From CAYLNK01 sp964384675 (lineage in GTDB: Bacteria; Acidobacteriota; Thermoanaerobaculia; UBA5066), in assembly GCA_964384675.1 (NCBI GenBank), contig CAYLNK010000155.1, positions 1-14,323 on the forward strand: a stretch of 14,323 nucleotides of DNA, written 5' to 3'. A program made the translations under genes and the position numbers. Below, one piece after another: positions 7,887-14,323 of this stretch. Position 1 is the stretch's first letter, and the number at the start of each line of letters is the position of its first letter. The notes beneath the pieces are model-generated. The model worked only from the letters and a program-made list of their open reading frames with translations, was not told where the DNA came from and searched no databases.

Positions 7887-9065
7887 ATGGCCGGCCCCCG
7901 ATGGGCGCCGCATGATCTTCCCGTGAACGGAGCTGCGGGCCTCACGCTCGCGCGCCAGGATCTGGACCGGCTGCTGGGCGCGCTTCGCGAGCGGGGCCAC
8001 ATCACCGTGGGACCGATCGTCCACGACGGGGCGATCGGCTACGACGAGATCCGATCGACCGCCGATCTCCCCGCCGGATGGACCGACGACCAGCGGCCGG
8101 GACACTACCGGCTGGTCCGGCGCGAGGACGACGCGCTGTTCGGGTACGTGGTCGGCCCGCAGTCGTGGAAGAAGTTCCTGAGCCCGCCTCTCGTCACGCT
8201 CTGGACGGCACGGCGCGAGGGCTCCGCCTTCCGGGTGGAAGCCGACGCCACGCCTCCGCCGCGGTACGCGTTCGTGGGCGTGAGGGCCTGCGAGATCGCG
8301 GCGATCGCCCGGCAGGACAAGGTGTTCCTGGAGGGTCCGCACAGGGACCCCGTCTACGCCGCGCGCCGGGATCGGGTGTTCCTGATCGCCGTCGGCTGCG
8401 GCGGCGCGGCGAGCACCTGCTTCTGCACGTCCATGGGCACCGGCCCGCGCATCGACCGTGGCTTCGACATCGCGCTGACCGAGGTCCTCGAGGGCCAGCC
8501 GTACTACGTGGCCCGCGCCGGATCCGACCGGGGGGCGGGCGTCCTGACACGCCTGGGTGTCCGCGCGTCGACTCCGGAAGAGCTCGCCGCAGCGGAGCGG
8601 GCGGTCGTCCGCGGGGAGGGGTCGGTCACGCGACGGATGGACGCCGACGGCCTCCCGGCGCTCCTCGGCAAGACCCTGGAGCACCCCCGCTGGGACCACG
8701 TCGCCGCCCGTTGCCTCGCCTGCGCGAGCTGTACGATGGTCTGCCCCACCTGCTTCTGCACCACCGTCGAGGACGTGAACGACCTGGCCGGAACCTCGGC
8801 CGAGCGCGTGAGGCGCTGGGACTCCTGCTTCACGCCCGACTACTCGTACATCCACGGGGGAAGCGTCCGGCCCTCCACGCGCTCGCGGTACCGGCAGTGG
8901 CTGACCCACAAGCTGGGCACCTGGCACGAGCAGCTCGGCACGTCGGGCTGCGTCGGCTGCGGCCGCTGCATCACCTGGTGTCCGCCGGGGATCGACCTCA
9001 CCGAGGAGGTCCGTGCCCTGCGGGGCCCGGCCAAGGAGGGAAGCCGTGCCAGCCCACACGCTTGA
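7887..9065 (+). CDS. hyhB: Group 3b NiFe hydrogenase beta subunit (4Fe-4S protein, HyhB/HydB)
   Basis: This is a 392-residue cytosolic iron-sulfur subunit of an NAD(P)-linked NiFe hydrogenase, related to the beta subunit of Pyrococcus sulfhydrogenase and to subunit A of anaerobic sulfite reductase. It would relay electrons between the hydrogenase small subunit and the flavin subunit. Two ferredoxin-like motifs are near the C-terminus: C276, C279, C282, C286 (followed by C289, C291), and C355, C358, C361, C365. An extra cluster of cysteines (C171, C178, C180) lies mid-protein. The N-terminal half carries the family pattern PAGW..DQRPGHYRL (62-76). ATG 7887 is the longest start; GTG 7923 (residue 13) is equally possible, and neither has a Shine-Dalgarno. 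It is the first gene of the operon and overlaps the next gene by 20 bases. Confidence 0.93.
   Translation: MAGPRWAPHDLPVNGAAGLTLARQDLDRLLGALRERGHITVGPIVHDGAIGYDEIRSTADLPAGWTDDQRPGHYRLVRREDDALFGYVVGPQSWKKFLSPPLVTLWTARREGSAFRVEADATPPPRYAFVGVRACEIAAIARQDKVFLEGPHRDPVYAARRDRVFLIAVGCGGAASTCFCTSMGTGPRIDRGFDIALTEVLEGQPYYVARAGSDRGAGVLTRLGVRASTPEELAAAERAVVRGEGSVTRRMDADGLPALLGKTLEHPRWDHVAARCLACASCTMVCPTCFCTTVEDVNDLAGTSAERVRRWDSCFTPDYSYIHGGSVRPSTRSRYRQWLTHKLGTWHEQLGTSGCVGCGRCITWCPPGIDLTEEVRALRGPAKEGSRASPHA
9033..9040 (+). promoter_or_regulatory. Shine-Dalgarno of the CNB-fold gene; fixes its GTG start
   Basis: AAGGAGGG lies 5 bases before GTG 9046, inside the end of hyhB. It favours GTG 9046 over the in-frame ATG 9013, which has no comparable site. 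It is the strongest ribosome-binding site in the hydrogenase operon. Confidence 0.75.
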
Positions 9066-9513
9066 GTCGATCGTCGCCGAGATCCCTCTCTTTGCCGGGA
9101 TGAAGCCGGAGCACCTGGCCCTGATCGCGGGCTGCGCGAAGAACGTCCGCTTCGAGCCGGGCGAGATGGTCTGGCGGCAGGGCGAGCCCGCGGACCAGTT
9201 CTTCATCGTGCGTCAGGGGCGTGTGGCGGTCGAGATGCACGGGGCCGGACACGGCGTCCTGACGCTCCACACCGTCGGAGAGAACGAGGTGACCGGCTGG
9301 GCCTGGCTCATCCCGCCGTACCGCTGGCGCTTCGACGCCCGGGCCGTCACCGCCACGCGCGCCCTGTCGCTCGACGGCAAGTGCCTGCGCGGGAAATGCG
9401 AGCGGGATACCGACCTCGGCTTCCACCTGATGTCCCGCTTCGCCACGCTGATCGCCGAGCGCGTACAGTCGATGAGCCTCCAGCTGCTGGACGTCTATGG
9501 CGAACGCGGCTGA
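9046..9513 (+). CDS. Stand-alone cyclic-nucleotide-binding-fold protein in hydrogenase operon
   Basis: This 155-residue protein has one CNB-type beta-roll: a leading helix (VAEIPLFAGMKPEHLALIA), then FEPGEMVWRQGEPADQFFIVRQG (36-58) typical of CRP/PKA-type domains, and a C-terminal helix (LMSRFATLIAERVQ). It ends after that helix, so no helix-turn-helix follows and it is not a classical CRP/FNR regulator. In my manual alignment the phosphate-binding cassette is altered: the Glu of FGE is Trp85 (GWAWL), and the Arg that holds the cyclic phosphate is Asp97 (DARAV). cAMP binding is therefore doubtful. It overlaps hyhB by 20 bases and hyhG by 17, so it is made stoichiometrically with the hydrogenase. 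A role as accessory subunit, allosteric sensor or assembly factor is inference. Confidence 0.85.
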   Translation: MPAHTLESIVAEIPLFAGMKPEHLALIAGCAKNVRFEPGEMVWRQGEPADQFFIVRQGRVAVEMHGAGHGVLTLHTVGENEVTGWAWLIPPYRWRFDARAVTATRALSLDGKCLRGKCERDTDLGFHLMSRFATLIAERVQSMSLQLLDVYGERG

Positions 9514-10372
9514 GCCCGCGGCGGCCGCGGCCACGGATCCGCACGGCGCCGACCCGATGCGGCCCGTGCCGTTCCGCGTCCAGCGGGTGGTGACCGAGAC
9601 GCACGACACCTTCACCCTGGTGCTGTCGCCGCCCGCGGATCTCGTCCCGTTCTCGTTCAAGCCCGGCCAGTTCAACATGCTCTACGCGTTCGGCTCGGGC
9701 GAGGTGCCGATCTCGATGAGCGGCCGCCCCGGCGAGACGAACGAGATCGTCCACACGATCCGGGCCGTCGGCCCGGTCACCCAGCAGCTCCACCGGCTCC
9801 GCCGCGGCGACACGGTCGGCGTGCGCGGGCCGTTCGGGACGGCGTGGCCCGTCGAGGAGGCGGAGGGGCACGACGTCGTCCTCCTCGCCGGCGGCATCGG
9901 CCTGGCCCCGCTCCGCCCGGCGCTCTATCACATCCTCGCGCACCGCGACCGGTACGGCCGCGTCGTCCTCCTCTTCGGCGCCCGCACGCCCGAGGACCTC
10001 CTCTTCGCCAAGGAACTGGAGACGTGGCGCGGCCGCTTCGACGTCGACGTGGAGATCACCGTCGACCGGGCGGGACGCGGCTGGCGCGGCCTGGTCGGCG
10101 TCGTGACGTCGCTCGTCCCGCGCGCCCCCTTCGAGCCGCGCAGCACGATGGCGTTCGTCTGCGGGCCCGAGGTGATGATGACGTTCGGCGTCCCCGAGCT
10201 GGAGCGCCGGGGCGTGCCGCGGGACCACATCCAGGTCTCCCTCGAGCGGAACATGAAGTGCGCCATCGGCCTCTGCGGCCACTGCCAGCTCGGCCCGCTC
10301 TTCGTCTGCAGGGACGGCCCCGTCTTCACCTACGCCCGGGTCGCCCCGCTCCTCGCCGTCCGGGAGATGTGA
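9497..10372 (+). CDS. hyhG: Group 3b NiFe hydrogenase gamma subunit (FAD/NAD(P), 2Fe-2S; HyhG/HydG)
   Basis: This is a 291-residue oxidoreductase of the ferredoxin-NADP reductase/dihydroorotate dehydrogenase electron-transfer type. It would exchange electrons between NAD(P)(H) and the Fe-S chain of the hydrogenase. The FAD-binding domain occupies about 24-115, with KPGQF (55-59) and PISMS (71-75), the counterpart of the RxYS motif. The nucleotide-binding half has AGGIGLAPLR (131-140) and CGPEVMM (222-228). The C-terminus has a [2Fe-2S] set C255, C260, C263, C271. ATG 9497 overlaps the upstream gene by 17 bases with only a weak ribosome-binding site; ATG 9557 (residue 21) is a shorter alternative that keeps all conserved parts. 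NAD versus NADP preference cannot be read from the sequence. Confidence 0.94.
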   Translation: MANAAEPAAAAATDPHGADPMRPVPFRVQRVVTETHDTFTLVLSPPADLVPFSFKPGQFNMLYAFGSGEVPISMSGRPGETNEIVHTIRAVGPVTQQLHRLRRGDTVGVRGPFGTAWPVEEAEGHDVVLLAGGIGLAPLRPALYHILAHRDRYGRVVLLFGARTPEDLLFAKELETWRGRFDVDVEITVDRAGRGWRGLVGVVTSLVPRAPFEPRSTMAFVCGPEVMMTFGVPELERRGVPRDHIQVSLERNMKCAIGLCGHCQLGPLFVCRDGPVFTYARVAPLLAVREM

Positions 10373-10373
10373 C

Positions 10374-11177
10374 GTGGCGAGGAAGGCGTCCACCCGCCCC
10401 AAGCTCGCGGTCTTCAAGTTCGCCTCCTGCGACGGCTGCCAGCTGAGCCTCCTCGACTGCGAGGACGAGCTCCTCGCGGTGGCCGGCGCCGTCGAGATCG
10501 CGAGCTTCGCCGAGGCGTCCCGGGCCGTCGTGAAGGGGCCGTACGACGTCACGCTCGTCGAGGGCTCCATCACGACCCCGCACGACGCCGAGCGGATCCA
10601 CCAGATCCGCCGCGCGTCCCGGACGCTGATCACCATCGGCGCGTGCGCCACCAGCGGCGGGATCCAGGCGCTCCGGAACTTCGCCGAGGTCTCCGACTGG
10701 ACACCGCTCGTCTACGCCCACCCCGAGTACATCGACACCCTCAAGACGTCGACGCCGATCGCCAACCACGTCCGCGTCGACCTCGAGCTCCTCGGCTGCC
10801 CGATCAGCAAGAAGCAGCTCCTGGAGGTCGTGGCGGCGCTCCTGCAGGGTCGCAAACCCGCGCTCGCGACGCACTCCGTGTGCCTGGAGTGCAAACGGCG
10901 CGGGACGGTGTGCGTGACCGTGGCGCACGGGGTGCCGTGCCTCGGGCCGGTCACGCACGCCGGTTGCGGCGCGATCTGTCCGGCGTATCAACGCGGCTGC
11001 TACGGCTGCTTCGGACCGATGAAGCACCCGAACACCGACTCGTGCGGACAGGTCTTCCAGGCGCTCGGCGCCACGGACGCCGACCTGGTGCGTGCGTATC
11101 GGAGCTTCAACGCCGGCGCGGAGGCGTTCCGGAAAGCGAGCGAGGCCCATGAGCGGAAAGCCCGGAAGACCGGGTAA
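10374..11177 (+). CDS. hyhS: Group 3b NiFe hydrogenase small (delta) subunit
   Basis: This 267-residue small subunit carries the Fe-S chain that connects the NiFe site to the electron-transfer subunits. Twelve well-placed cysteines can bind three [4Fe-4S] clusters. The proximal set is C19 and C22 (ASCDGCQ), C91 (GACATSGG) and C142 (GCPISK). Two further sets are C170, C173, C180, C189, and C198, C202, C209, C212. There is no twin-arginine signal peptide, so the enzyme is cytosolic, as expected for group 3. The start is GTG 10374, one base after the hyhG stop, with GGGAG about 7 bases upstream. The C-terminus is short and basic, and its coding sequence overlaps the large-subunit gene by 29 bases. 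Confidence 0.96.
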   Translation: MARKASTRPKLAVFKFASCDGCQLSLLDCEDELLAVAGAVEIASFAEASRAVVKGPYDVTLVEGSITTPHDAERIHQIRRASRTLITIGACATSGGIQALRNFAEVSDWTPLVYAHPEYIDTLKTSTPIANHVRVDLELLGCPISKKQLLEVVAALLQGRKPALATHSVCLECKRRGTVCVTVAHGVPCLGPVTHAGCGAICPAYQRGCYGCFGPMKHPNTDSCGQVFQALGATDADLVRAYRSFNAGAEAFRKASEAHERKARKTG

Positions 11178-12474
11178 GGCCGGAAGGAAGGTCCGGACGG
11201 TCTCGGTGGAGACCCTCGCCCGGGTCGAGGGCGAGGGCGCGATCCACATCCGGATGAAGGGCGACACGGTGACCGGCGTGGAGCTCCGCATCCCGGAGCC
11301 GCCCCGCTTCTTCGAGGTCCTGCTGCGGGGCCGCTCCTTCCGCGAGGCCCCGGACATCACGGCCCGCATCTGCGGCATCTGCCCGGTCGCCTACCAGATG
11401 AGCTCGGTCCACGCGCTCGAGGCCGCCTGCGGCGTCACGGTCGGCGGCCCGCTCCGCGAGCTGCGCCGCCTCCTCTACTGCGGCGAGTGGATCGAGAGCC
11501 ACGCGCTCCACGTCTACATGCTCCACGCCCCCGACTTCCTCGGCTACGAGAGCGGGATCCACATGGCCGCGGACCACCCCGAGGCCGTGACCCGTGGGCT
11601 CGCCCTCAAGAAGGCCGGCAACGACCTCGTCACCGCGATCGGCGGCCGCGAGATCCATCCGGTCAACGTGAAGGTCGGGGGCTTCTACCGCGTCCCGTCC
11701 CGCCGCGAGCTGGCGCCACTGATCCCGGTGCTCCAGCGGGCGCGGGACGCGGCCCTTCTCACCGTCAAGTGGGTGAAGGAGTTCGACTTCCCCGCCTTCG
11801 AGCGCGACTACGAGTTCGTCGCGCTGCGCCACCCTTCCGAATACCCGTTCAACGAGGGCCGGATCGTCTCCTCGAGCGGCCTCGACATCGACGTCGCCGA
11901 CTTCGAGAAGCACTCCACCGAGGAGCACGTCGCGCACGCCAACGCGCTTCACTCCTCGCTCGACGGGGGCCGCTCCTATTTCGTCGGCCCGCTGGCGCGC
12001 TACAACCTCGACCACGCTCAGCTCTCTCCGCTCGCGATGGAGGCCGCCCGCGACGGGGGCCTCGGCCCCACCTGCCGGAACCCGTTCCAGAGCATCGTCG
12101 TGAGGGCGGTGGAGCTGGTCTACGCGACCGACGAGGCGCTCCGAATCCTGGCCGCGTACGAACCGCCCGACGCGCCGGCGATTCCGGTCGAGCCGCGGGC
12201 CGCCACGGGCTGCGGCGCGTCGGAGGCGCCGCGCGGAATCCTGTACCACCGGTACAGGCTCACGGAGGACGGCACGATCGGCGACGCGAAGATCGTCCCG
12301 CCCACCTCGCAGAACCTGAGGGTCATCGAGGAGGACCTGCGAGGCTTCGCCTCGGCGCGCGTCGCCCTCCCCGAGAAGACCCTCACCTGGCAGTGCGAGC
12401 AGGCGGTGAGGAACTACGATCCGTGCATCTCGTGCGCGACCCACTTCCTGAAGCTGTCGATCGAGAGGGAGTGA
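11149..12474 (+). CDS. hyhL: Group 3b NiFe hydrogenase large (alpha) subunit
   Basis: This 441-residue catalytic subunit holds the NiFe(CN)2CO centre that interconverts H2 with protons and electrons. Both metal-binding motifs are intact: RICGIC with C75 and C78, and DPCISC with C426 and C429. The L1 motif ARVEGEG is at 24-30. ATG 11149 was chosen over in-frame ATG 11092 because the family N-terminus begins just after it and GAGG lies just upstream. The protein ends CATH followed by FLKLSIERE, so maturation should cut after His432 and remove nine residues, consistent with the endopeptidase gene that follows. The length is close to the Pyrococcus alpha subunit (about 430). No hyp maturation genes for the Fe ligands are in the window, so they must be elsewhere. 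Confidence 0.97.
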   Translation: MSGKPGRPGKAGRKVRTVSVETLARVEGEGAIHIRMKGDTVTGVELRIPEPPRFFEVLLRGRSFREAPDITARICGICPVAYQMSSVHALEAACGVTVGGPLRELRRLLYCGEWIESHALHVYMLHAPDFLGYESGIHMAADHPEAVTRGLALKKAGNDLVTAIGGREIHPVNVKVGGFYRVPSRRELAPLIPVLQRARDAALLTVKWVKEFDFPAFERDYEFVALRHPSEYPFNEGRIVSSSGLDIDVADFEKHSTEEHVAHANALHSSLDGGRSYFVGPLARYNLDHAQLSPLAMEAARDGGLGPTCRNPFQSIVVRAVELVYATDEALRILAAYEPPDAPAIPVEPRAATGCGASEAPRGILYHRYRLTEDGTIGDAKIVPPTSQNLRVIEEDLRGFASARVALPEKTLTWQCEQAVRNYDPCISCATHFLKLSIERE

Positions 12475-12923
12475 CGGTCCGCGTCATCGGGGTCGGGAAC
12501 CGGGATCGCGGGGACGACGCGGCCGGCCTCGTGGCCGTACGCCTCCTCCGCCGCGCACTGCGTCCGGTGCCTCCGCACGTCTCGTTCGCGCTCTCCGACG
12601 GCGACGCCGGGCGCCTCCTCGACGCATTCCACGGCGCGGCGGCGATCCTCGTCGTCGACGCCGTCACCAGCGGCGCGGCGCCCGGAGCGCTGGTGAGGCT
12701 CGACGCGCGACGCGCTCCGCTCCCCGCCTCGCTCCACACCGCCTCGACGCACGGCTTCGGGCTCGCCGAGGCGATCGAGCTGGGACGCGCGCTCGGGCGG
12801 CTGCCGGAACGGCTGACGGTCTGGGGGATCGAGGCCGGTCGCTTCGACCTCGGAGCCCGGCTCTCCGGCGGAGTGCGGACGGCGCTGCCGGGGCTCGTGG
12901 CGCGCCTTCGCGCCGAGCTGTGA
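12471..12923 (+). CDS. NiFe hydrogenase maturation endopeptidase (peptidase M52 family)
   Basis: This 150-residue protein is of the HybD/HycI type, nickel-recognising proteases that clip the C-terminal tail of the large subunit after metal insertion. GTG 12471 overlaps the hyhL stop (GTGA) and follows GAGAGGGA. The family start VIGVGNRDRGDDAAG is clear. The three likely nickel ligands are Asp16, Asp63 (VVDAV) and His94 (STHGFGL), matching the spacing of Glu16, Asp62 and His93 in E. coli HybD. It is the last gene of the hydrogenase operon; its stop is 15 bases from that of a convergent gene. Its target is presumably the large subunit next door. Confidence 0.93.
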   Translation: MTVRVIGVGNRDRGDDAAGLVAVRLLRRALRPVPPHVSFALSDGDAGRLLDAFHGAAAILVVDAVTSGAAPGALVRLDARRAPLPASLHTASTHGFGLAEAIELGRALGRLPERLTVWGIEAGRFDLGARLSGGVRTALPGLVARLRAEL

Positions 12924-12938
12924 CCCGCCCGCGTCTTC

Positions 12939-13553
12939 TCAGACGCCTTTCGCGAACTCCGCGGCGAGGCCGATCGCCTCCGCCACGTTCTGGGCCTCGG
13001 TCCGCCCCGAGCCCCTCGGCGGCTTGAAGGAGTGGTCGCCCCCCTCGAGCCAATGCACGCGGATGGCGGGTGACAGCTCGTAGCCCGAGACGTCGTCGCG
13101 CGTCCCCATCGGGTCCCGCGTCCCTTGCAGGAAGAGCGCCGGCGTGTGGAGCGTCGCGAGGTGCGCGGTGCGCAGCGTCTCCGGCTTGCCGTTCGGGTGG
13201 AACGGGTAGCCGAGGCAGACGAGCCCGGCGACTCCGGCTTCGTCCGCGACGAGGCTCGCGATGCGCCCCCCCATCGACTTGCCCCCGATGACGAGACGCT
13301 CCCGGCCCCCGACCGACTCGATCACGTCGAGCCAGCGCTTCCGCAGGACGGGCAGGCGGTCCGGAGGACGCCGCTCGCCCTTGCGCCGCGCCGCCATGTA
13401 GGCGAACTCGAAGCGCACCACGCGGAGCCCGGCCCCGGCGAGCCCCTTCGCGACGCGCGCCATGAACGTCGAGTCCATCGGCGCCCCCGCGCCGTGCGCC
13501 AGGATCACGGTGCGCGCGGCCGAGGCCGGTCCGTCGACGAGGAGGTCGGTCAT
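12939..13553 (-). CDS. Alpha/beta hydrolase, KANL3/Tex30-like
   Basis: This 204-residue compact alpha/beta hydrolase resembles the KANL3/Tex30 (dienelactone-hydrolase-like) group. AHGAGAPMDS (19-28) forms the oxyanion turn. The nucleophile is Ser93 in GGKSMGGR, and the likely Asp147 (GTRDPMG) and His174 (GGDHSF) complete the triad. There is no signal peptide. ATG 13551-13553 is 4 bases after the threonine synthase stop, with GGAG at the end of that gene as a ribosome-binding site, so the two are probably cotranscribed. The substrate is unknown; bacterial members are poorly characterised. Link to threonine metabolism is by position only. Confidence 0.9.
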   Translation of the reverse strand: MTDLLVDGPASAARTVILAHGAGAPMDSTFMARVAKGLAGAGLRVVRFEFAYMAARRKGERRPPDRLPVLRKRWLDVIESVGGRERLVIGGKSMGGRIASLVADEAGVAGLVCLGYPFHPNGKPETLRTAHLATLHTPALFLQGTRDPMGTRDDVSGYELSPAIRVHWLEGGDHSFKPPRGSGRTEAQNVAEAIGLAAEFAKGV

Positions 13554-13557
13554 CCGG

Positions 13558-14323
13558 TCACTCCACGTACTTGAAGCCGGTGCCGGTGTTGAACACGACC
13601 ACCCGCTCGTCGCGCCCCACCTTCCCGGCGGCCACCAGCGCGCGCACCGCCGCCCACGCGGCCCCGCCCTCGGGGGCCGCGTAGATCCCCTCGCGGGAGG
13701 CGATGTCGCCGACGCCCCGGCGCATCTCGTCGTCGGTCACCGCGATCGCCTCTCCGCGCGACTCCTTCAGGATGGAGAGGATCAGGAAGTCCGCGTACGC
13801 CTTCGGGACGCGGAGACCCGACGCGTAGGTCGTCGCGCCGGCCCACTTCTCGGAGACCTCCCGTCCCGCCGCGAACGCCCGCGGGATCGGCGCGCAGCCG
13901 GACGCCTGCACCGACACCATCCGCGGCCGTCGCGGGCCGATCCAGCCGAGCCGCTCCATCTCGTCCCACGCCTTCCACATCCCGATCAGCCCGGTCCCTC
14001 CGCCGGTCGGATAGACGACGACGTCCGGCAGCTCCCACCCCATCTGCTCGGCGAGCTCGTAGCCCATCGTCTTCTTCCCCTCGACCCGGTACGGCTCCTT
14101 GAGCGTCGAGACGTCGAACCAGCCCTCCGCGGCCTTCCGCTCCCCCACGATCTGGCCGCACCGGTCGATCAGCCCGTCCACCAGCGTCACGGCGGCGCCG
14201 TACGCCTCGCACTCGATCCGGAAGACGCGCGGCGTGTCGGCCGGCATGAAGACGTGCGCCGCCAGGCCCGCGCGCGCCGCGTACGCCGCCGTGGCTCCGC
14301 CCGCGTTGCCGGCCGTCGGCACG
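13558..14323 (-). CDS. thrC: Threonine synthase, C-terminal fragment
   Basis: The gene runs off the right edge, and the last 255 residues are visible. Threonine synthase is a PLP enzyme that converts O-phosphohomoserine to threonine. Visible family parts, moving from the edge, are PTAGNAGGA (the substrate/PLP loop that follows the missing catalytic Lys), the phosphate-gripping loop PTGGGTGLIGMWKAW, EGIYAAPEGGA near the C-terminal end of the fold, and the closing FNTGTGFKY. The pattern fits the shorter bacterial/archaeal-type enzymes. Other fold-II PLP enzymes, such as threonine dehydratase, are less likely because of the PTAGNAGGA and NTGTGFKY signatures. It is the upstream gene of a pair with the alpha/beta hydrolase. 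Confidence 0.92.
   Translation of the reverse strand, partial: VPTAGNAGGATAAYAARAGLAAHVFMPADTPRVFRIECEAYGAAVTLVDGLIDRCGQIVGERKAAEGWFDVSTLKEPYRVEGKKTMGYELAEQMGWELPDVVVYPTGGGTGLIGMWKAWDEMERLGWIGPRRPRMVSVQASGCAPIPRAFAAGREVSEKWAGATTYASGLRVPKAYADFLILSILKESRGEAIAVTDDEMRRGVGDIASREGIYAAPEGGAAWAAVRALVAAGKVGRDERVVVFNTGTGFKYVE

Noticed and set aside
9046..9513. CRP/FNR transcription factor controlling the hydrogenase
   Set aside because: The protein ends after the CNB C-helix, with no room for a helix-turn-helix.
11107..12444. Long antisense open frame opposite the hydrogenase large subunit
   Set aside because: Shadow of a highly conserved gene, with biased composition and no domain signature.

Overview
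This is a very GC-rich, densely coded stretch of bacterial chromosome. Many starts are GTG, and most neighbouring genes overlap by 1 to 29 bases. Gene content (a PKS/NRPS-type cluster edge, a group 3b-type NiFe hydrogenase, a pyruvate-dehydrogenase-type E3 and threonine synthase) fits a high-GC soil or sediment bacterium such as an Acidobacteriota or myxobacterium-like lineage. That placement is inference only; no rRNA, tRNA or other marker gene is present.

Region 1 (1-4683, + strand) is the downstream end of a biosynthetic gene cluster. A type I polyketide synthase enters from the left already past its acyltransferase. It continues through a ketoreductase and an acyl carrier protein and ends in a fused alpha/beta-hydrolase fold in which Arg sits where the nucleophilic Ser should be. 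Three small genes follow, each overlapping the stop of the previous one: a second alpha/beta hydrolase with a Cys at the nucleophile elbow, an MbtH-like protein, and a type II thioesterase. MbtH implies NRPS adenylation domains outside the window, so the cluster is probably a PKS-NRPS hybrid. The ACP/hydrolase/hydrolase series resembles the two hydrolases and ACP of exosortase A (PEP-CTERM) loci.

Region 2 (4687-7843) is mixed. A membrane-anchored SGNH hydrolase on the - strand converges on the thioesterase. It is divergent from lpdA (dihydrolipoamide dehydrogenase), which has a perfect TATAAT box, a hairpin just upstream of its ribosome-binding site, and a terminator-like hairpin after its stop. 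A small polytopic membrane protein follows.

Region 3 (7887-12923, + strand) is a compact operon for a cytosolic, NAD(P)-linked, four-subunit NiFe hydrogenase of group 3b type. It encodes the Fe-S beta subunit, a stand-alone cyclic-nucleotide-binding-fold protein, the FAD/[2Fe-2S] gamma subunit, the small and large subunits, and the cognate maturation endopeptidase. Electrons would pass between the NiFe site in the large subunit, the three [4Fe-4S] clusters of the small subunit, the beta and gamma Fe-S centres, FAD and NAD(P). The CNB-fold protein lacks a C-terminal HTH, and in my manual alignment it lacks the key phosphate-cassette residues. It is the most intriguing protein in the window.

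Region 4 (12939-14323, - strand) holds a 3'-terminal fragment of threonine synthase followed, 4 bases later, by a KANL3/Tex30-like alpha/beta hydrolase. No tRNA, rRNA, CRISPR array, insertion sequence or phage gene was seen, and no gene-free stretch exceeds about 110 bases.
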